Below, one piece after another: positions 34,192-46,161 of a stretch of 64,000 nt of DNA. Positions within the stretch are counted from its first letter, which is position 1; each line of letters begins with the position of its first letter. Origin of the DNA: Euclidia mi. Taxonomy: Eukaryota > Arthropoda > Insecta > Lepidoptera > Erebidae. The notes under the pieces are model-generated. The model had not been told where the DNA came from. It saw only the letters and a program-made list of their open reading frames with translations, and searched no databases. A program made the position numbers and the translations under genes. The stretch lies in the NCBI GenBank assembly GCA_944739405.2, contig OX123185.2:6817840-6881839 (forward strand), given 5' to 3'.

Positions 34192-35229
34192 GAAGATAGA
34201 CTGAACTTATTGGCTATTTACTCGAAATCTAGATATGTTGGATTATGGACCTTAATATATCGCAGTAGTTTTTAATTCTTGCTTTCGTATGCCACGCACA
34301 AATTTTCACAGTTTAGACGTTTACTGGTAGAAATATGGCAAATACGTTTAATATACACATGAACATAACGTTTAAGAAACTCAATACCTAAAACTCTGCA
34401 CGTAATGTACAACGTAACGTAACAATGATGATACTTTTTTATTTAATCGAAGCTTGGACGATGACACTGATGTTGATTTTGTTCCATCCTATTAATCTAA
34501 ATATTATTATGTACTCGTGCTTGAGAAGTGAGTAATTTGTATTATTATATTGTTTCTATGTTATTCGTGAAGCTGGGTGCTAAATATATATCAAACGAGA
34601 AAATCACGCAAATTATTTTTTTTCAAAGACATTTCATTTTAAGTAAAAATATTTCAAGGAATCGAGTGAAATAAGACAAAGGCAAAAGAAATGTTCTCTC
34701 TTGTAAGAAATAATGAAAAGATGATTAGTTTTCCGCCAGTAGGTACTTCTGGGAATCTATTTTGTTTAGTAAACAATTTTCTGTTGACAAAATGTCAGTT
34801 TGTCGTTTGACACTTGTTAAATTCTGTCAAAGCAGAGATATATTTCATATTTAACGAAAAATAAATTAATTTAACGTTCAGTAATTGCCTTGGTGATTCA
34901 TTTTGATTTGCCATTAATAAATATATTTTCCGCTGTATAGCAAAAACATGTATTACACGAAATTGTATAGACATCGAACAAATCAAAAGTGAGCAGCATA
35001 TTGTTAGGTAGCGGTAGTTAGATTTTCTTTACAGATTCACGATGTTTAACCACGCGAGTAAACGCACAGTCAGAGTCCGATCATACCGAAAAAAATCATT
35101 ATGAGACAACAAGTAACTCTTCACAAGAACAAAGAATATTTTTTTCTTGTGACTTGTATTCTGTCTGTTTGAATTGCACAATACCTAACTGCTTGCTCAC
35201 TTGCCAAATGTACTATCAGAATAACGGCC
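34192..35229. other. AT-rich sequence, part of copy A
   Basis: No gene. The first 350 bases are shared with copy B; the rest is not. Confidence 0.5.
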
Positions 35230-35232
35230 TAA

Positions 35233-36218
35233 CGGCTTGGCCACGGGGACCGGCGACGCGACCTGCGACACGACCGGCGACGCGACAATTCGCGCGACGC
35301 GAAAAACATGCCACGGGCACACGCGTTCGCCGTCGCGACCAGTGTAGACCAGGAGCGAGACGACATTAACTGAAATCTTTTTATGAAATTTAGCTCGACA
35401 TTGTACGGACTTTGGTGGCAATATTATCACATTTGTTTCAACCCGGCAATCGAACCCGAGACCTCATCCGCTTACACTACCGCAAGATTACAGAGGCAGA
35501 CTTGATATTGTGTACCTAACCACGGTATTGAAATCTATAGGTACTGTATTTTATCTTTATACAAACGGTCGGAACGCGATTTATACCTACGAGCGTCAGA
35601 CTCGGTACCCACCTAACCTACTGCATACCAAACTCAAGGCGCTTTGGTATACATTCTGTAGGTACCTACTGAATGCGTACTGAGCCGACGCTTGTAGGGA
35701 TTGTAACTCGAGTTTTGAGTTAAAATACGGAAAAGGTTATGTAGGTAAGTGTGATCTAACTAACTAGGTAAATGCACTTCTAAAATCTTACTTAGGTATT
35801 TTGAAATCACAGACAGACACTTCAACTTTATTTATACTGTATACATTTATGTAGATATAGATAAAATCCAGACGTTCCAAATAGCTAGCCTAACTAAAAA
35901 TTCTAAGAATAATATCATGCTCGCGGAGAAATAAACTATAATTTTTATACTGACTCAGCTCCGGCGCTAGTCGCCGCGACTACCGCTCGACGCCGTGGCA
36001 TGCGCCGTGCTAATTCATACACTTCACGTCAACACGACACGTCGCGCGACCGATACAAATGCCGCTGTGCCGCTCGGTGCTATTCGCCGGTCGCGTCGCC
36101 GGTCGCCGCTGCGCGTGACATGCTTAGAACATTTCTATACATTTGATTCAGTCGCAAGTCGCGTCGCCGGTCGCGTCGCGCGAATTTTCGCTGGAGCGAA
36201 TTGTCCGTGGCCAGGCCG
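35233..36218. mobile_element. PIF/Harbinger-like non-autonomous element
   Basis: 986 bp. Ends CGGCTTGGCCACGG and CGGCCTGGCCACGG (13 of 14 identical), flanked by taa on both sides (35230-35232, 36219-36221), a 3-bp TWA duplication typical of PIF/Harbinger. GC-rich subterminal arrays of cgacgcgaccgg on both sides face each other. The interior holds a tRNA-SINE-like piece (35428-35510) but no transposase. Copy B has the empty site near 39365. Confidence 0.8.
35428..35510 (-). repeat. tRNA-like SINE head inside the PIF-like element
   Basis: On the minus strand: gtagtgtaagcgg (A-box-like) and gggttcgattgcc (B-box-like). Nested insertion or captured sequence. Confidence 0.6.
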
Positions 36219-36221
36219 TAA

Positions 36222-37620
36222 ATGTCTACGCCCCAAAATACAACCTTAAAAAACGTACACCCTTGTATGACCCCTGGATACCGCTCACTGATTCTGTTAA
36301 CTAAACTATTCGTGGCCTCGCGTTCTGTGTAAAAATTCTTTACCACCTTTCTGTGCGGCATTTTGCATAGTATTAATTAAGTTTAGTTATTCGGTAAAGC
36401 ATAAATGCATTCACACAACTTTTGTAATAAACTGCCGGTCCGTACAAAATTAATAGCGGTTTTAATTATGTTTGTTTCATGTCTTTGATCATTATAGTTG
36501 AAATACTTTAGTGTGTTTGCCTAGCCAAAGTTTGGCCGGTTTCTTTTATAAAAAAACATGTAGCGTGTTTAACATGTAACGTATGAAGTAATACAACTGA
36601 AATAAAATAAATATTTATCTACGTATCAACTATGGATGTATTTTAAGTACCTATAAGTGAAAACATCATGAGACAACTAAAGTCATCATGCATTTAAACG
36701 TTGAATAAGTATAAAAAAACTCATCAATAAATTCGTTATCCTTAAACTACGTTGTAAAATAAAAAAGTACTATCGAGCAGACGTAGACGCATTTCCATAC
36801 TGTACTCGAGTATTAACAACACAGCTAAAATTCCGCAAGGGAAATCAAAGTAGCCATTGGGCCATCGAAGAGCTCATGATAAAAGCATAGTACAACATCT
36901 CTGTAATGCCGCAAGGAGGGGCAAAACGCAACTTATAGGGGCTTAGGATCGTCCCGCAAATAAATTTCCCACGAGGCACGTATTTTACATCGCCGGCGAC
37001 AACCGAAACGAAAGATGATCCGAAATATTTAAAAAAAGTCGTTAGAAGACGCACTACTTATTAGTTTCGGGGAAATTGATATTGTATTCCCATGAACATT
37101 GCTTCCTCGGTATGTGGAAACTTAGAGGAAATTGGATTTCAGGTAATCTACATTTATGTGATGAGTTCGTGTTACAGAAGAATGTCGTGATATGGAAGAG
37201 ATTTTTTTGCGAAATGAAAATGCGGTCTTTCAAATGACAATCAAATTTTCGCTTTCTGTCTGCGTATTGGGACTGGCACGTAGAAGTGTGTGTTGTATCT
37301 AAGTAAATTATTGTAAAATAAAGTTTTTCACTATGAGTTCAAGGTAGTTATATAACAATCTGTCTTTTGGTGAATATAATGAAACAAAAATAAAATAGTG
37401 AATGCCCAGAGGACTGAATAAATCACTAACAATACCGTGCATGAAATACCGTTTTTTCAGCAGTTCAACAATATCAGTAGTATATATATATGTATATAGG
37501 GAAAATTAGACAGATTAGCGAAAAGTCGCGGAATAAGTAGAGTAAGAAAATTACAGGTATCCCAGTTGCAACCCGGCGTCCGCTTACTAATGTAACCGGA
37601 TCTGACTAAATATTAGCTTT
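36222..37620. other. Copy A core of the segmental duplication; possible old exon
   Basis: 36230-36361 on the minus strand opens with an ATG and reads MPHRKVVKNFYTEREATNSL. The same segment in copy B (about 39390-39512) keeps a related reading with a few changes. No family recognised; too short to call a gene. Confidence 0.3.
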
Positions 37621-37911
37621 TCTACGGAGCGACTGCCTGTCTGACCTCCGAAACCCCACCGAATAGCGATTTTACATGGTGAAGACTCGTGTCAGTTCAT
37701 TCAGAAGTCCTAACTCCCTGCAACGACTGTCGAAGATCTGCATGACAGCCGGGCCTAACGGCTTAGCGTGCTCTACGAGGCACGGGCAACAATTTACCAA
37801 TTCAATACGTACTTTACTCAGAAAAGTAAGTGGTGCGCGCCGTAATTTCTAACCCGATTCCCTCTGTATGGTAGTCTGTTGGTATCTCTACTAGGCTATC
37901 GCCACCTAAAA
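37621..37911 (-). repeat. SINE S1b (S1 head, different body), copy A
   Basis: The head near 37830-37905 on the minus strand is S1-like. The body (gcgactgcctg...gacagccggg...cgaggcacggg) is not that of S1a. Paralogous to 41606-41866, so it was present before the duplication. Confidence 0.75.
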
Positions 37912-38649
37912 TTAGAAATAGGCACATAAAAATTATATATAATATAAAATTATATATTTCATACTTGGCTAAGTTAGACGGAATACGGGGTACTATAATA
38001 TTGTAAATGGCTGTTAACATACTTTCGCAACTTGTGCCAGATTATATGGAAATAATTCCTATCATGTCTTAATCCTCTGTAGATATTTCTATTAAACCTA
38101 TATAAATATATCTTTGTGCCATGATGTGTCAATGCCGTGGTCACAAAAGACTATTTATACCCTCAAAATAAGTAGGTAAGTGCGGTAATAGTATTAAGAT
38201 CCCCCGTCAGAAATAAATGTATAACTATTTTATTTCGAAAATAGACTGAACTTATTGGCTATTACTCGAAATCTAGATATGTCGGATTATTGACCTTAAT
38301 ATTTCGCAGTAGTTTTTAATTCTTGATATCGCATGCCACGCACAAATTTTCACAGTTTAGACATATTCTGGTAGAAATATGGCAAATATGTTTAATATAA
38401 ACATGGACATAACGTTTTAGAAGCTCAATGCCTAAAACTGCACATAATAACAATGATTATACTTTTTTTTTTATCGAAGCATGGACGATGACACTAATGT
38501 TGATTTTGTTCCATCCTATTAATATAAATATGTACTCGTGCTTGAGAAGTGAGTAATTTGCACACTAATCAGCAAACAATCTTCCGATAATAAATGTTTG
38601 GTGATATTAGTTTATTTATGGAAGTAGAGTAGGTTTATTATTAAAAAAA

Positions 38650-38745
38650 TGGATAGGTTAGGTTAGAACTGTGACCTCCTACGCACGAGCCGAGCGAGCG
38701 TAGCGAGCGGTGCCGCGGTAGCGGCCGGCGAGTGCCAGAAACGAC
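38650..38745. other. CG-rich patch, private to copy B
   Basis: gagcgagcgtagcgagcgg followed by tgccgcggtagcggcc: strikingly CG-rich amid AT-rich sequence. Function unknown; perhaps an edge of a lost element. Confidence 0.4.
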
Positions 38746-39060
38746 TTTCATTAATAGAAAAAAGAGATTGTTTTTAGTAGGTTACCCGGAACTGAACTAT
38801 TTGGATTGGGATAATAATTATTGATTTTGCGTAAAAACTGTTATTCCAACTGAAATATTTGACTAAATAAAATTTTTTAAAAGTACTAGTTGGTAAACAA
38901 GTTATAGTTTAAACGTTTATTTCCCAAACATTAGGTCTGCGTTACAATTTTTCGTATATAGACTTTTTGCTAAGTAAAAATTTGGCAAATGAAATTATGC
39001 GAATAATTTTTTGGGAAGTGAAAATTTGTCAAATTCCTTTCGGTCAAACAAGGGAGACTC

Positions 39061-39306
39061 GGTAAGCAATTACCGCCACCCATGGACACAAGCAACACCA
39101 CAGGAGTCACAGGTGCGTTGCCGCCCTTTGGGGTTGGGAAAAGGGATAGGATAAGGAGTGGGATGAGGGAGAAGGAATAGGGGATAGGGCCTCCGGTACT
39201 CTCACTCACCGAACGAAACGCAACAGTTTAGGTGCTAATACTTTACGTCGATTTTCTGTGAGAGTGTAGTACTTCCCCGGTCTAGCCGGAAATCAGCAAG
39301 GCTCTA
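39061..39306. repeat. Dispersed repeat S6, copy 1
   Basis: gtaagcaattaccgccaccc, gccgccctttggggttggg and cactctcactcaccgaacg, the same order as at 44573-44870. Confidence 0.8.
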
Positions 39307-40604
39307 CTAAAATTGCACATACCTAACTGCTTGACCACATGGTATCTGAACTATCAAAATAACGACCTAAAATCCTACAAGCCGAAATAAAACCTTAAAA
39401 AACGTATATCCTTGTATGACCTGGGGATACCACTCACTGATTCTGTTAGCAGAACTATTCGTGGCCTCGCGTTCTGTGTAAAAATTCTTTACTGCCTTTC
39501 TGTGCGGCATTTTGCAGGTACTGTAATTTATAGTAATAATTAAGTTTAGTTATTCGAGAAAGCATAAATGCATTCACACAACTTTTGTAATAAACTGCCG
39601 GTTCGTACAAAATTAATAGCGGTTTTAATTATGTTTGTTTCATGTGTTTGATCATTATAGTTGAAATACTTTAATGTGTTTGCCTATACGAAGTTTGGCC
39701 GGTTTCTTTTATAAAAAAAACATGTAGCGTATTTAACATGTAACGTATAGAAGTAATACAACAGAAATAAAATAAATACTTATCTACGTATAGACTATGG
39801 ATGTATCATGTATTTTAAGTACCTATAAGTGAAAACATCATGAGAGAAACTAAAGTCACCATGCATTTAAACGTTGAATAAGTATAAAAAACTCATAAAT
39901 AAATTCGTTATTCTTATACTACGTAGTAAAATAAAAAAGTACTATCGAGCAGACGTTGACGCATTTCCATACTGTACTCGAGTATTAACAACACAGATAA
40001 AATTCCGCAAGGGAAATCAAAGTAGCCACTGTGCCATCGAAGAGCTCATGATAAAAGCATAGTACAACATCACTGTAATGCCGCAAGGAGGGGCAAACGC
40101 AACTTATACGGGCTTAGTATCGTCCCGCAAATAAATTTCCCACGAGGCACGAATTTTACATCGCCGGCGACAACCGAAACGAAAGATGATCCGAAATATT
40201 TTAAAAAAGACGTTAGAAGACGCACTACTTATTAGTTTCTGGGAAATTGATATTGTATTCCCATGAACTTTGCTTCCTCGGTATGTGGAAACTTAGGACG
40301 AAATTGGATTTCAGATAATCTACATTTATGTGATGAGTTCGTGTTACAGAAGAATGTCGTGAGATGGTAGATTTTTTTTTGCGAAATGAAAATGCGGTCT
40401 TTCAAATTACAATCAAATTTTCGCTTTATCTCTACGAATAGGGTTGTAAGTAGTAAGTGGTAGTGTATGAAAGTAAATTGTACAATAAAGTTTATTTAAC
40501 TATCTGCTAAAGTAGTCATATCTATTGGTGAATATAATAAAACGAATGAAACATTGAATGTGCAGATAATTGAAACAAATCACTTAAAATTCTATGAAGC
40601 AGGT

Positions 40605-41350
40605 CACCGTCCCCAACGAATAACATCTTAATCAAAAAAAGTAAAATTTACAGGAAAAATAAAAAACCGTTTTTTGATTATAACTTCATAACACTTTTAT
40701 ATAGCAAACTCGTTGACATACCAATAGATAGGTATTTTTTTGTTGTGTAAAGAGATGTTATTTAAAAAATATTGGTTTTACACCCATAGAAATATAATCA
40801 AAAATTCATCTTACCAAAATGTAAACACAATTTTGAAACGGTTATGCAATAATACGATTTTATTCGAGTAAATTGTTGACAGTGACCAATACAACAATAG
40901 TTAATTGCGATCGACTTGACTGTAAAGTACCGAGGTTGATCGTAATGGTAACTTATTTTTACCAAATTATTCATTGCTCAAAACAATATATTGGTAACAG
41001 TAAATTGGTTAACATTAATATTCCATAGCAAAAGGAATGGTAATATACTTTACCAAAATAAGTTATATTTATTGTACCCGAATAAAATGGTAATTACAGT
41101 TTACTGGAAAAATGATAAATTTAAGGGGTCAGTATTAATTCATTATGATGATATTCGTCACAAGAAATAGTTTTTATCTATAGACGAATAATACAGGTAA
41201 ATTCATTACTAAATTTCTAACTCGAAAAGTAATCGTACGAATCACGTGAAAAAGATTCACAAGGTGTAATCGCACCTCAAGAACAATATTTCCCCATAAA
41301 AGCACTTCTATCGCAATAGTTGATTACGATATTATTCGCTGGGGACGGCA
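40605..41350. mobile_element. Non-autonomous DNA element with CCGTCCCC ends
   Basis: About 746 bp. Terminal inverted repeats of about 27 bp with three mismatches begin CCGTCCCC at 40607 and end GGGGACGG at 41348; aggt flanks both sides as a candidate duplication. The interior is rich in TTACCA/TGGTAA words in both orientations (about ten between 40760 and 41110). No open frame. Absent from copy A, so it inserted after the duplication. Confidence 0.8.
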
Positions 41351-41605
41351 AGGTATATTTCTTATAAAGACATATTTTTTAATCAGTAGTTCAACAGGAT
41401 TATAGGAAACTGGGACAGATTAGCGGCAATTTGCGGAGTAAGAAGAATACGGAAATTACAGGTCAACATCCTCCTAGCGGGGATAACTCTGTTGAATGAA
41501 ACCCCGAATAGATCTGCTTACTAGTAGAACCGGATTTGACTGAAAAAAGCTTTTTAATTCATTTCATTTATTTATTCACAAACAATTATACAATTGTGTT
41601 TGAAT

Positions 41606-41866
41606 TTCCACGAAGCGACTGCCTGCCTGATCTGTACAACCCCAAAGCATAGCGATCCCCTATAAGGACTTTCAAAGATCTTCATGACAGTCGGGCTAAA
41701 CGACTTAAGGTGCTCTCCGAGGCACGAGGCAACCGATAAAATAACCAATTCAATACGCACATAACTCCGAAAAGTCAGTGGTGCGCGCCGTGGATTACAT
41801 CCCGATATTCTCTGTATTGCAGTCTGTTGGTATCTCCATTCTCCACTAGGCTATCGCCGGCTCAGA
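41606..41866 (-). repeat. SINE S1b, copy B
   Basis: Paralogue of 37621-37911; head on the minus strand (gatagcctagtgg, ccacggcgcgcacca). Confidence 0.75.
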
Positions 41867-41873
41867 TTACAGG

Positions 41874-42098
41874 TCATCATCATCAGCCTTTAACAGTTCA
41901 CTGCTGGACTAGGTATCTCCTTTGAAAGAAGGAATTGGCCTCGCTGGCCAAACGGGTTGGTATAGGGTTTGTATCAAGTTTTCCTTCTCTTACAGTGCTG
42001 TTCTCTACATAATATGCATCCCTCTGTCGGCTCTTACGACACCCATGGTATGATATGGGGTGGTGACATTCCGTATTCTTAATCCGTCACCACACGGA
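41874..42098. repeat. Dispersed repeat S5, copy 2
   Basis: Same order as 13942-14196 but without the hairpin: acagtgctgttctctacata leads directly to ccctctgtcgg. Confidence 0.85.
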
Positions 42099-42106
42099 CC
42101 TAGACT

Positions 42107-42598
42107 ACAGGTAATATCTTCTAAATAGAAGAAATATTCACATTTTTAATATCTGGTTATATATCCTGTATTGTATGTATGTAATATATACTGGTTATGT
42201 ATTATACCATAACATTGAAAATAGTTATTTATATTAAGGTAATTTAGATTTGGCAATTACCAAAGAAAGTAAGAAAAAAGTATAATTATCAGTAATTGTG
42301 ATGTAGTATAAATAATAGTATGGAACGACAGTAATATCCATTTAACTATCTTGCGATAAAAATAAAATTCTTAATGCGCAATTTTAGTTAAACCCAATAA
42401 ATGTAATGAATGGGTTTTAAATTACAGTTATACGGACGCGATGCAATATTTTAATGGTCCTCTTTATATTTGATTGTGTTTCAAGAATTTACTACTTTAA
42501 CAGTACTGAGAAAACTGAGATAATACGCCAGTTTACTCTCTGCCTCTCTCTCTCTTACACTGTTATTGAGAAAATAACTCGATTGTGAGATTCAGAGT
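42107..42598. other. AT-rich intergenic sequence
   Basis: No feature apart from a short (CT)n tract near 42540. Confidence 0.45.
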
Positions 42599-43050
42599 CA
42601 GCGATAGCCTAGTGGAAGTACCAACGCACTGCCATGCAGAGGGTATCGGGTTCGAATCCACGGCACGCACCAATGACTTTTCGAATTTAAGTGCTTATTA
42701 AATTGTTAATTATCGCTATCCCTGCGCCTCGTGTAGCGTATAACCGGTACCTACCGAGTGTACGTCATAATACCGTCGATACGCTCGGCCAATCAGAGAA
42801 GGCCATCGTCCGCACTCGGGCAGCACGTTAGACCGTCGGTCCCTTACGGGTCAGTATCTTCAAATAAACTGATACTGGTCTAAACCATGGAATATCGCTA
42901 TGCCTTTGGGTTGCGGATATCAGACGGCAGTCGCTCCGTGGATAAGTTGATATTCTGTCGTATCTGGTTAGATCAGTAAGCGAACCTCGGGCTCCTAGGC
43001 GTGTAAGTCTTGGATGCAACCGGGATAACGCTAGGGCCATGATGATGAAC
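42599..43050 (+). repeat. SINE S1c (S1 head, third body) with RTE-like tail
   Basis: The head (42599-42672, B box ggttcgaatcc) and the following ttaaattgttaattatcg match S1a. The sequence then departs to an unrelated body of about 330 bp that ends gataacgctagggccatgat and gatga, like RTE 3' ends. Confidence 0.75.
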
Positions 43051-44020
43051 CTTGATTGTGAGATTCCTTGAAAACCTGCTATAGCCTATGGTTTATATTA
43101 ACAAAGCTCATTTTTTACCGTAAGTAATTTTACCTACGGTACAGAATGAGTTTTAATGACATAAAGTTTTTGTGCGTTTGTGTATTTCTGGTTTATAAAT
43201 TTCTGTTTAATGTGTATATTTAAGTTACGAAAATACCAATTAAAAATGTGTGAATTTTGAGCCTGCATCCATCAGTTGGACAATGGCAGGCTGATCATGA
43301 TAATGTATTATTCTACTACATTATTATTATGATGCTGGTGAATATTGAAAAATAAATATTATTTCCACTACATACTATTATAATTTCTCTTATATGATTT
43401 CCATACACAAATTTATTTTTATATCAGACTTTTTTTATATCAGCCTGAAATAACAATTAATTTCAATCCTTGTTTCAATTTGTGCACCATACATTTAATA
43501 AAGTAAACACACAGTACATTATAACAATAATGTCCTACATATAAGTTACATACATGTATAATTGTATAGGTATGTATCTGTAACGTCAACAAGCATTTCA
43601 ATGTATCCAGCCTGCGGTGGCTCGAAATCAAAACAAATTGAGATATACGATCCTGTCACACGGAACTAACTAACTTAGGATGGATACAGACCAAACTGGT
43701 GCTTTGTTTAGATTAGGCAGCTTCTGGGATAGTAACTGGCCAGACAGTTGTGTCCGGACGTCAGTTAACATAGTATTTAAATAATCAATTTTTTGGAATT
43801 TACTTCAGAAAGGCTAAACTTTCGGATTTTTCATAGGGCATCGCAAAATTTCTATTTTTAAGTGGATGTAAAATAGGAAATTCTCAGGATAATGAATGGA
43901 AATATGTTACCAAGTAGTCTTCTGTTTTATCGTTTGGTTTTTTATATTATCAGCTAGCTGGGCCCGCGGTTGCACTCGTTATTTAGGGCAACGCACCCGT
44001 GAATCAAAGCGTGTTTTTAT
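43051..44020. other. AT-rich intergenic sequence
   Basis: Nothing supportable; gctgggcccgcggtt near 43957 is a scrap of a common moth repeat. Confidence 0.4.
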
Positions 44021-44330
44021 CATCATCAGCCCTGTATATAAACTGTCCCACTGCTGGGTACGGGCCTCTTCTCACTATGAGAAGAGTAAGGCCATAGTCC
44101 ACCACGCTGGCCTTGTGCGGGTTGGCAGGCTTCACATGTCCTTCGAGAACATTATGGAGAACTCTCAGACATGCAGGCTTCCTCACTATGTTTTCCTTCA
44201 CCGTTTAGCAAGCGATAATAAACAATTTAATACGCACATAACTCCGAAAAGTCATTGGTGCGTGCCGTGGATTCGAACCCATTACCCTCTGTGTAGCAGT
44301 CTATCCGTGTCTCCACTAGGCTATCGCTAC
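44021..44330 (-). repeat. SINE S1a, full length
   Basis: Complete on the minus strand: head at 44255-44330 with B box (ggattcgaaccc on the plus strand), then the S1a body and a gatgatg tail. Confidence 0.92.
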
Positions 44331-44572
44331 TTGTTGCGTGATGTTATAATTATAGCTTAATGATTCTTGTCCTGAGACAAGAACTGCGACCGAAAGCTTT
44401 TCGTGCCCTCCGAAGCATGGTAGTGCTAGGAAATAAACGCACCGAACCAATGATAGTACAAGAAAAAGGTAGATACGTTACCTACGTAGTAATCAACCCG
44501 TAGAAACGGAACACTAACGCACACATCGATAAGTTCATATTTTATTTTCGGTTGACAAGATGTGTCAGTTTT

Positions 44573-44870
44573 TTTTTATGTAAATAGGCGGCAAACGAGC
44601 AGACAGATTGCCTGATGGTAAGCAATTACCGCCGCCCATGGACACAACACCACAGGAGTCACAAGTGCTTTGCCGCCCCTTGGGGTTGGGAATGGGGATA
44701 GGATGAGGATTGGGATGAGGGAGAAGGAATAAGGGATAAGCCTTCGGCACTCTCACTCACCGAACGAAACGCAACCGTTTAGGTACCGTTACTTTACGTC
44801 GATTTTCTGTAAGAGGGTAGTACTTTCCCGGTCGAGCCGGCACATTCATGCTGAAATCAGCAAGGCTCTA
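44573..44870. repeat. Dispersed repeat S6, copy 2
   Basis: Begins at a poly-T tract, then ggcggcaaacgagcagac and the S6 order of segments, to gaaatcagcaaggctcta. Confidence 0.8.
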
Positions 44871-44973
44871 CTACCTACAGTTTCACTTTGACGCCGGCTC
44901 GGGACGTCACACACACATATATCAGACTTGCCAACTGGCTTATGTTTAGCGTCCTGCTTTTGGTACGCCTACA

Positions 44974-45212
44974 ACATCATCATCATCATCAGCCTTTAAC
45001 AGTCCACTGCTGGACTAGGCCTCTCCTTTAAAAGGAGGAATTGGCCTACTATACCACGCTGGCCAAACGGGTTGGTATAGGGTTTGTATCAAGTTTTCCT
45101 TCTCTAACAGTGCTATTCTCTGCATAATATGCTCCCTCTGTCGGCTCTTACGACACCCATGGGATGATATGGGGTGGTGACAATCCGTATTCTTAATCCG
45201 TCACCACACGGA
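44974..45212. repeat. Dispersed repeat S5, copy 3
   Basis: Full order of S5 with no hairpin: acagtgctattctctgcata then atatgctccctctgtcgg. Confidence 0.85.
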
Positions 45213-45712
45213 CACGGACGCCTACAACATATCTACATCTTTATACATGTCTAACATCATTGCACCGAACCACACGCAGGTCCAAGGGCGACCTATGCTA
45301 GTATTGCTTAACTTTGCCGTATTTTAAAGTTTAAGCAAGTAACTGCTCCGATCTTAACAAAGCTTACTGTTATAGTAGAGTCGCTATTCATATGATTTAA
45401 TGGTATGGAATATGTTCTTGGTCTTTGAAGGCGATATTCCATAGATAAATCCACAATGTTAACTATTCACGGCAACTGGTATTGTTTACGATCTGTCTAT
45501 GAGAAAATCTATGATTTTAATAAAATAATTTTATTTTTGATGTTACGTACCATATTTAGCTACATCGTGTTTAAAGTGAGTCTCATAAATGCCTACTCAT
45601 AAATATATATTATTGTATCCTATTTGATCTGTAATCTGTTATTCATTAGATTTGAATTATCTTGATAACAATTCAATAAAGCTTGAATCACAGAAATTAA
45701 CACAGTATACTA
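45213..45712. other. Intergenic sequence
   Basis: No gene or repeat recognised. Confidence 0.4.
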
Positions 45713-45893
45713 CTTGGTGAAGGAAAATATCGTGAGGAAACCGTCATGTCTGAGAGTTCTCCATAATGTTTTTGAAATACATGTGAAGTCTGCCAACCCG
45801 CACTTGGCCAGCGTGGTGGATTATAGCCTTGCCCTTCTCATAGTGAGAAGAGGCCCGTACCCAGCAGTGCGACAGTTCAAAGGGCTGATGATT
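45713..45893 (+). repeat. SINE S1a, 5'-truncated
   Basis: Body only, from ggtgaaggaaaat through cagcagtgcgacag to gctgatgatta. Confidence 0.85.
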
Positions 45894-45928
45894 ATATTAT
45901 TATTGCTTAAAAATATTATTGTTATCAT

Positions 45929-46080
45929 TAGTGGTAAGTATAAGCGGCGCCTCGCCGCTTGACACTACGTTTAGTGTTGTTGGTTCGAGTCCCACACGAG
46001 ACAATACTTTGTGTAATCCATGACTTGAAGCTTCCAGTCTGGGAGTTTATTGCGTCCGTTAATTGCATGTTTGTAAAGTG
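45929..46080 (+). repeat. SINE S3
   Basis: Head with ttggttcgagtcccacacga (B box), body through ttgcatgtttgtaaagt; same family as 55345-55515 and the SINE hit by the Transib. Confidence 0.8.
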
Positions 46081-46161
46081 GGGGGGACCCAATTCCTTTA
46101 TTAAGAGATGGTATAAAAAGAAATGTAAGACAAGGTCACATATCGTGCTATCGGACTTCAT

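Larger units (their letters stand above)
26455..37911. repeat. Tandem segmental duplication, copy A
   Basis: Colinear with 37970-41866: the block before the Gypsy element (26455-26729) matches 37970-38232, 34188-34540 matches 38229-38565, 36230-37320 matches 39380-40490 and 37620-37911 matches 41606-41866. Copy A is longer because of the Gypsy element, the PIF-like MITE and other private sequence. Confidence 0.88.
37970..41866. repeat. Tandem segmental duplication, copy B
   Basis: Second copy, without the Gypsy element and without the PIF-like MITE, but with a private element at 40605-41350 and a private S6 repeat at 39061. Confidence 0.88.

Noticed and set aside
36080..36361. 93-codon frame as a host exon
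   Set aside because: Over half lies in the PIF-like element; only about 44 codons are shared with copy B. Kept only as a remark.
38655..38668. TAGGTTAGGTT, like insect telomere repeat
   Set aside because: Only about two units, not an array.
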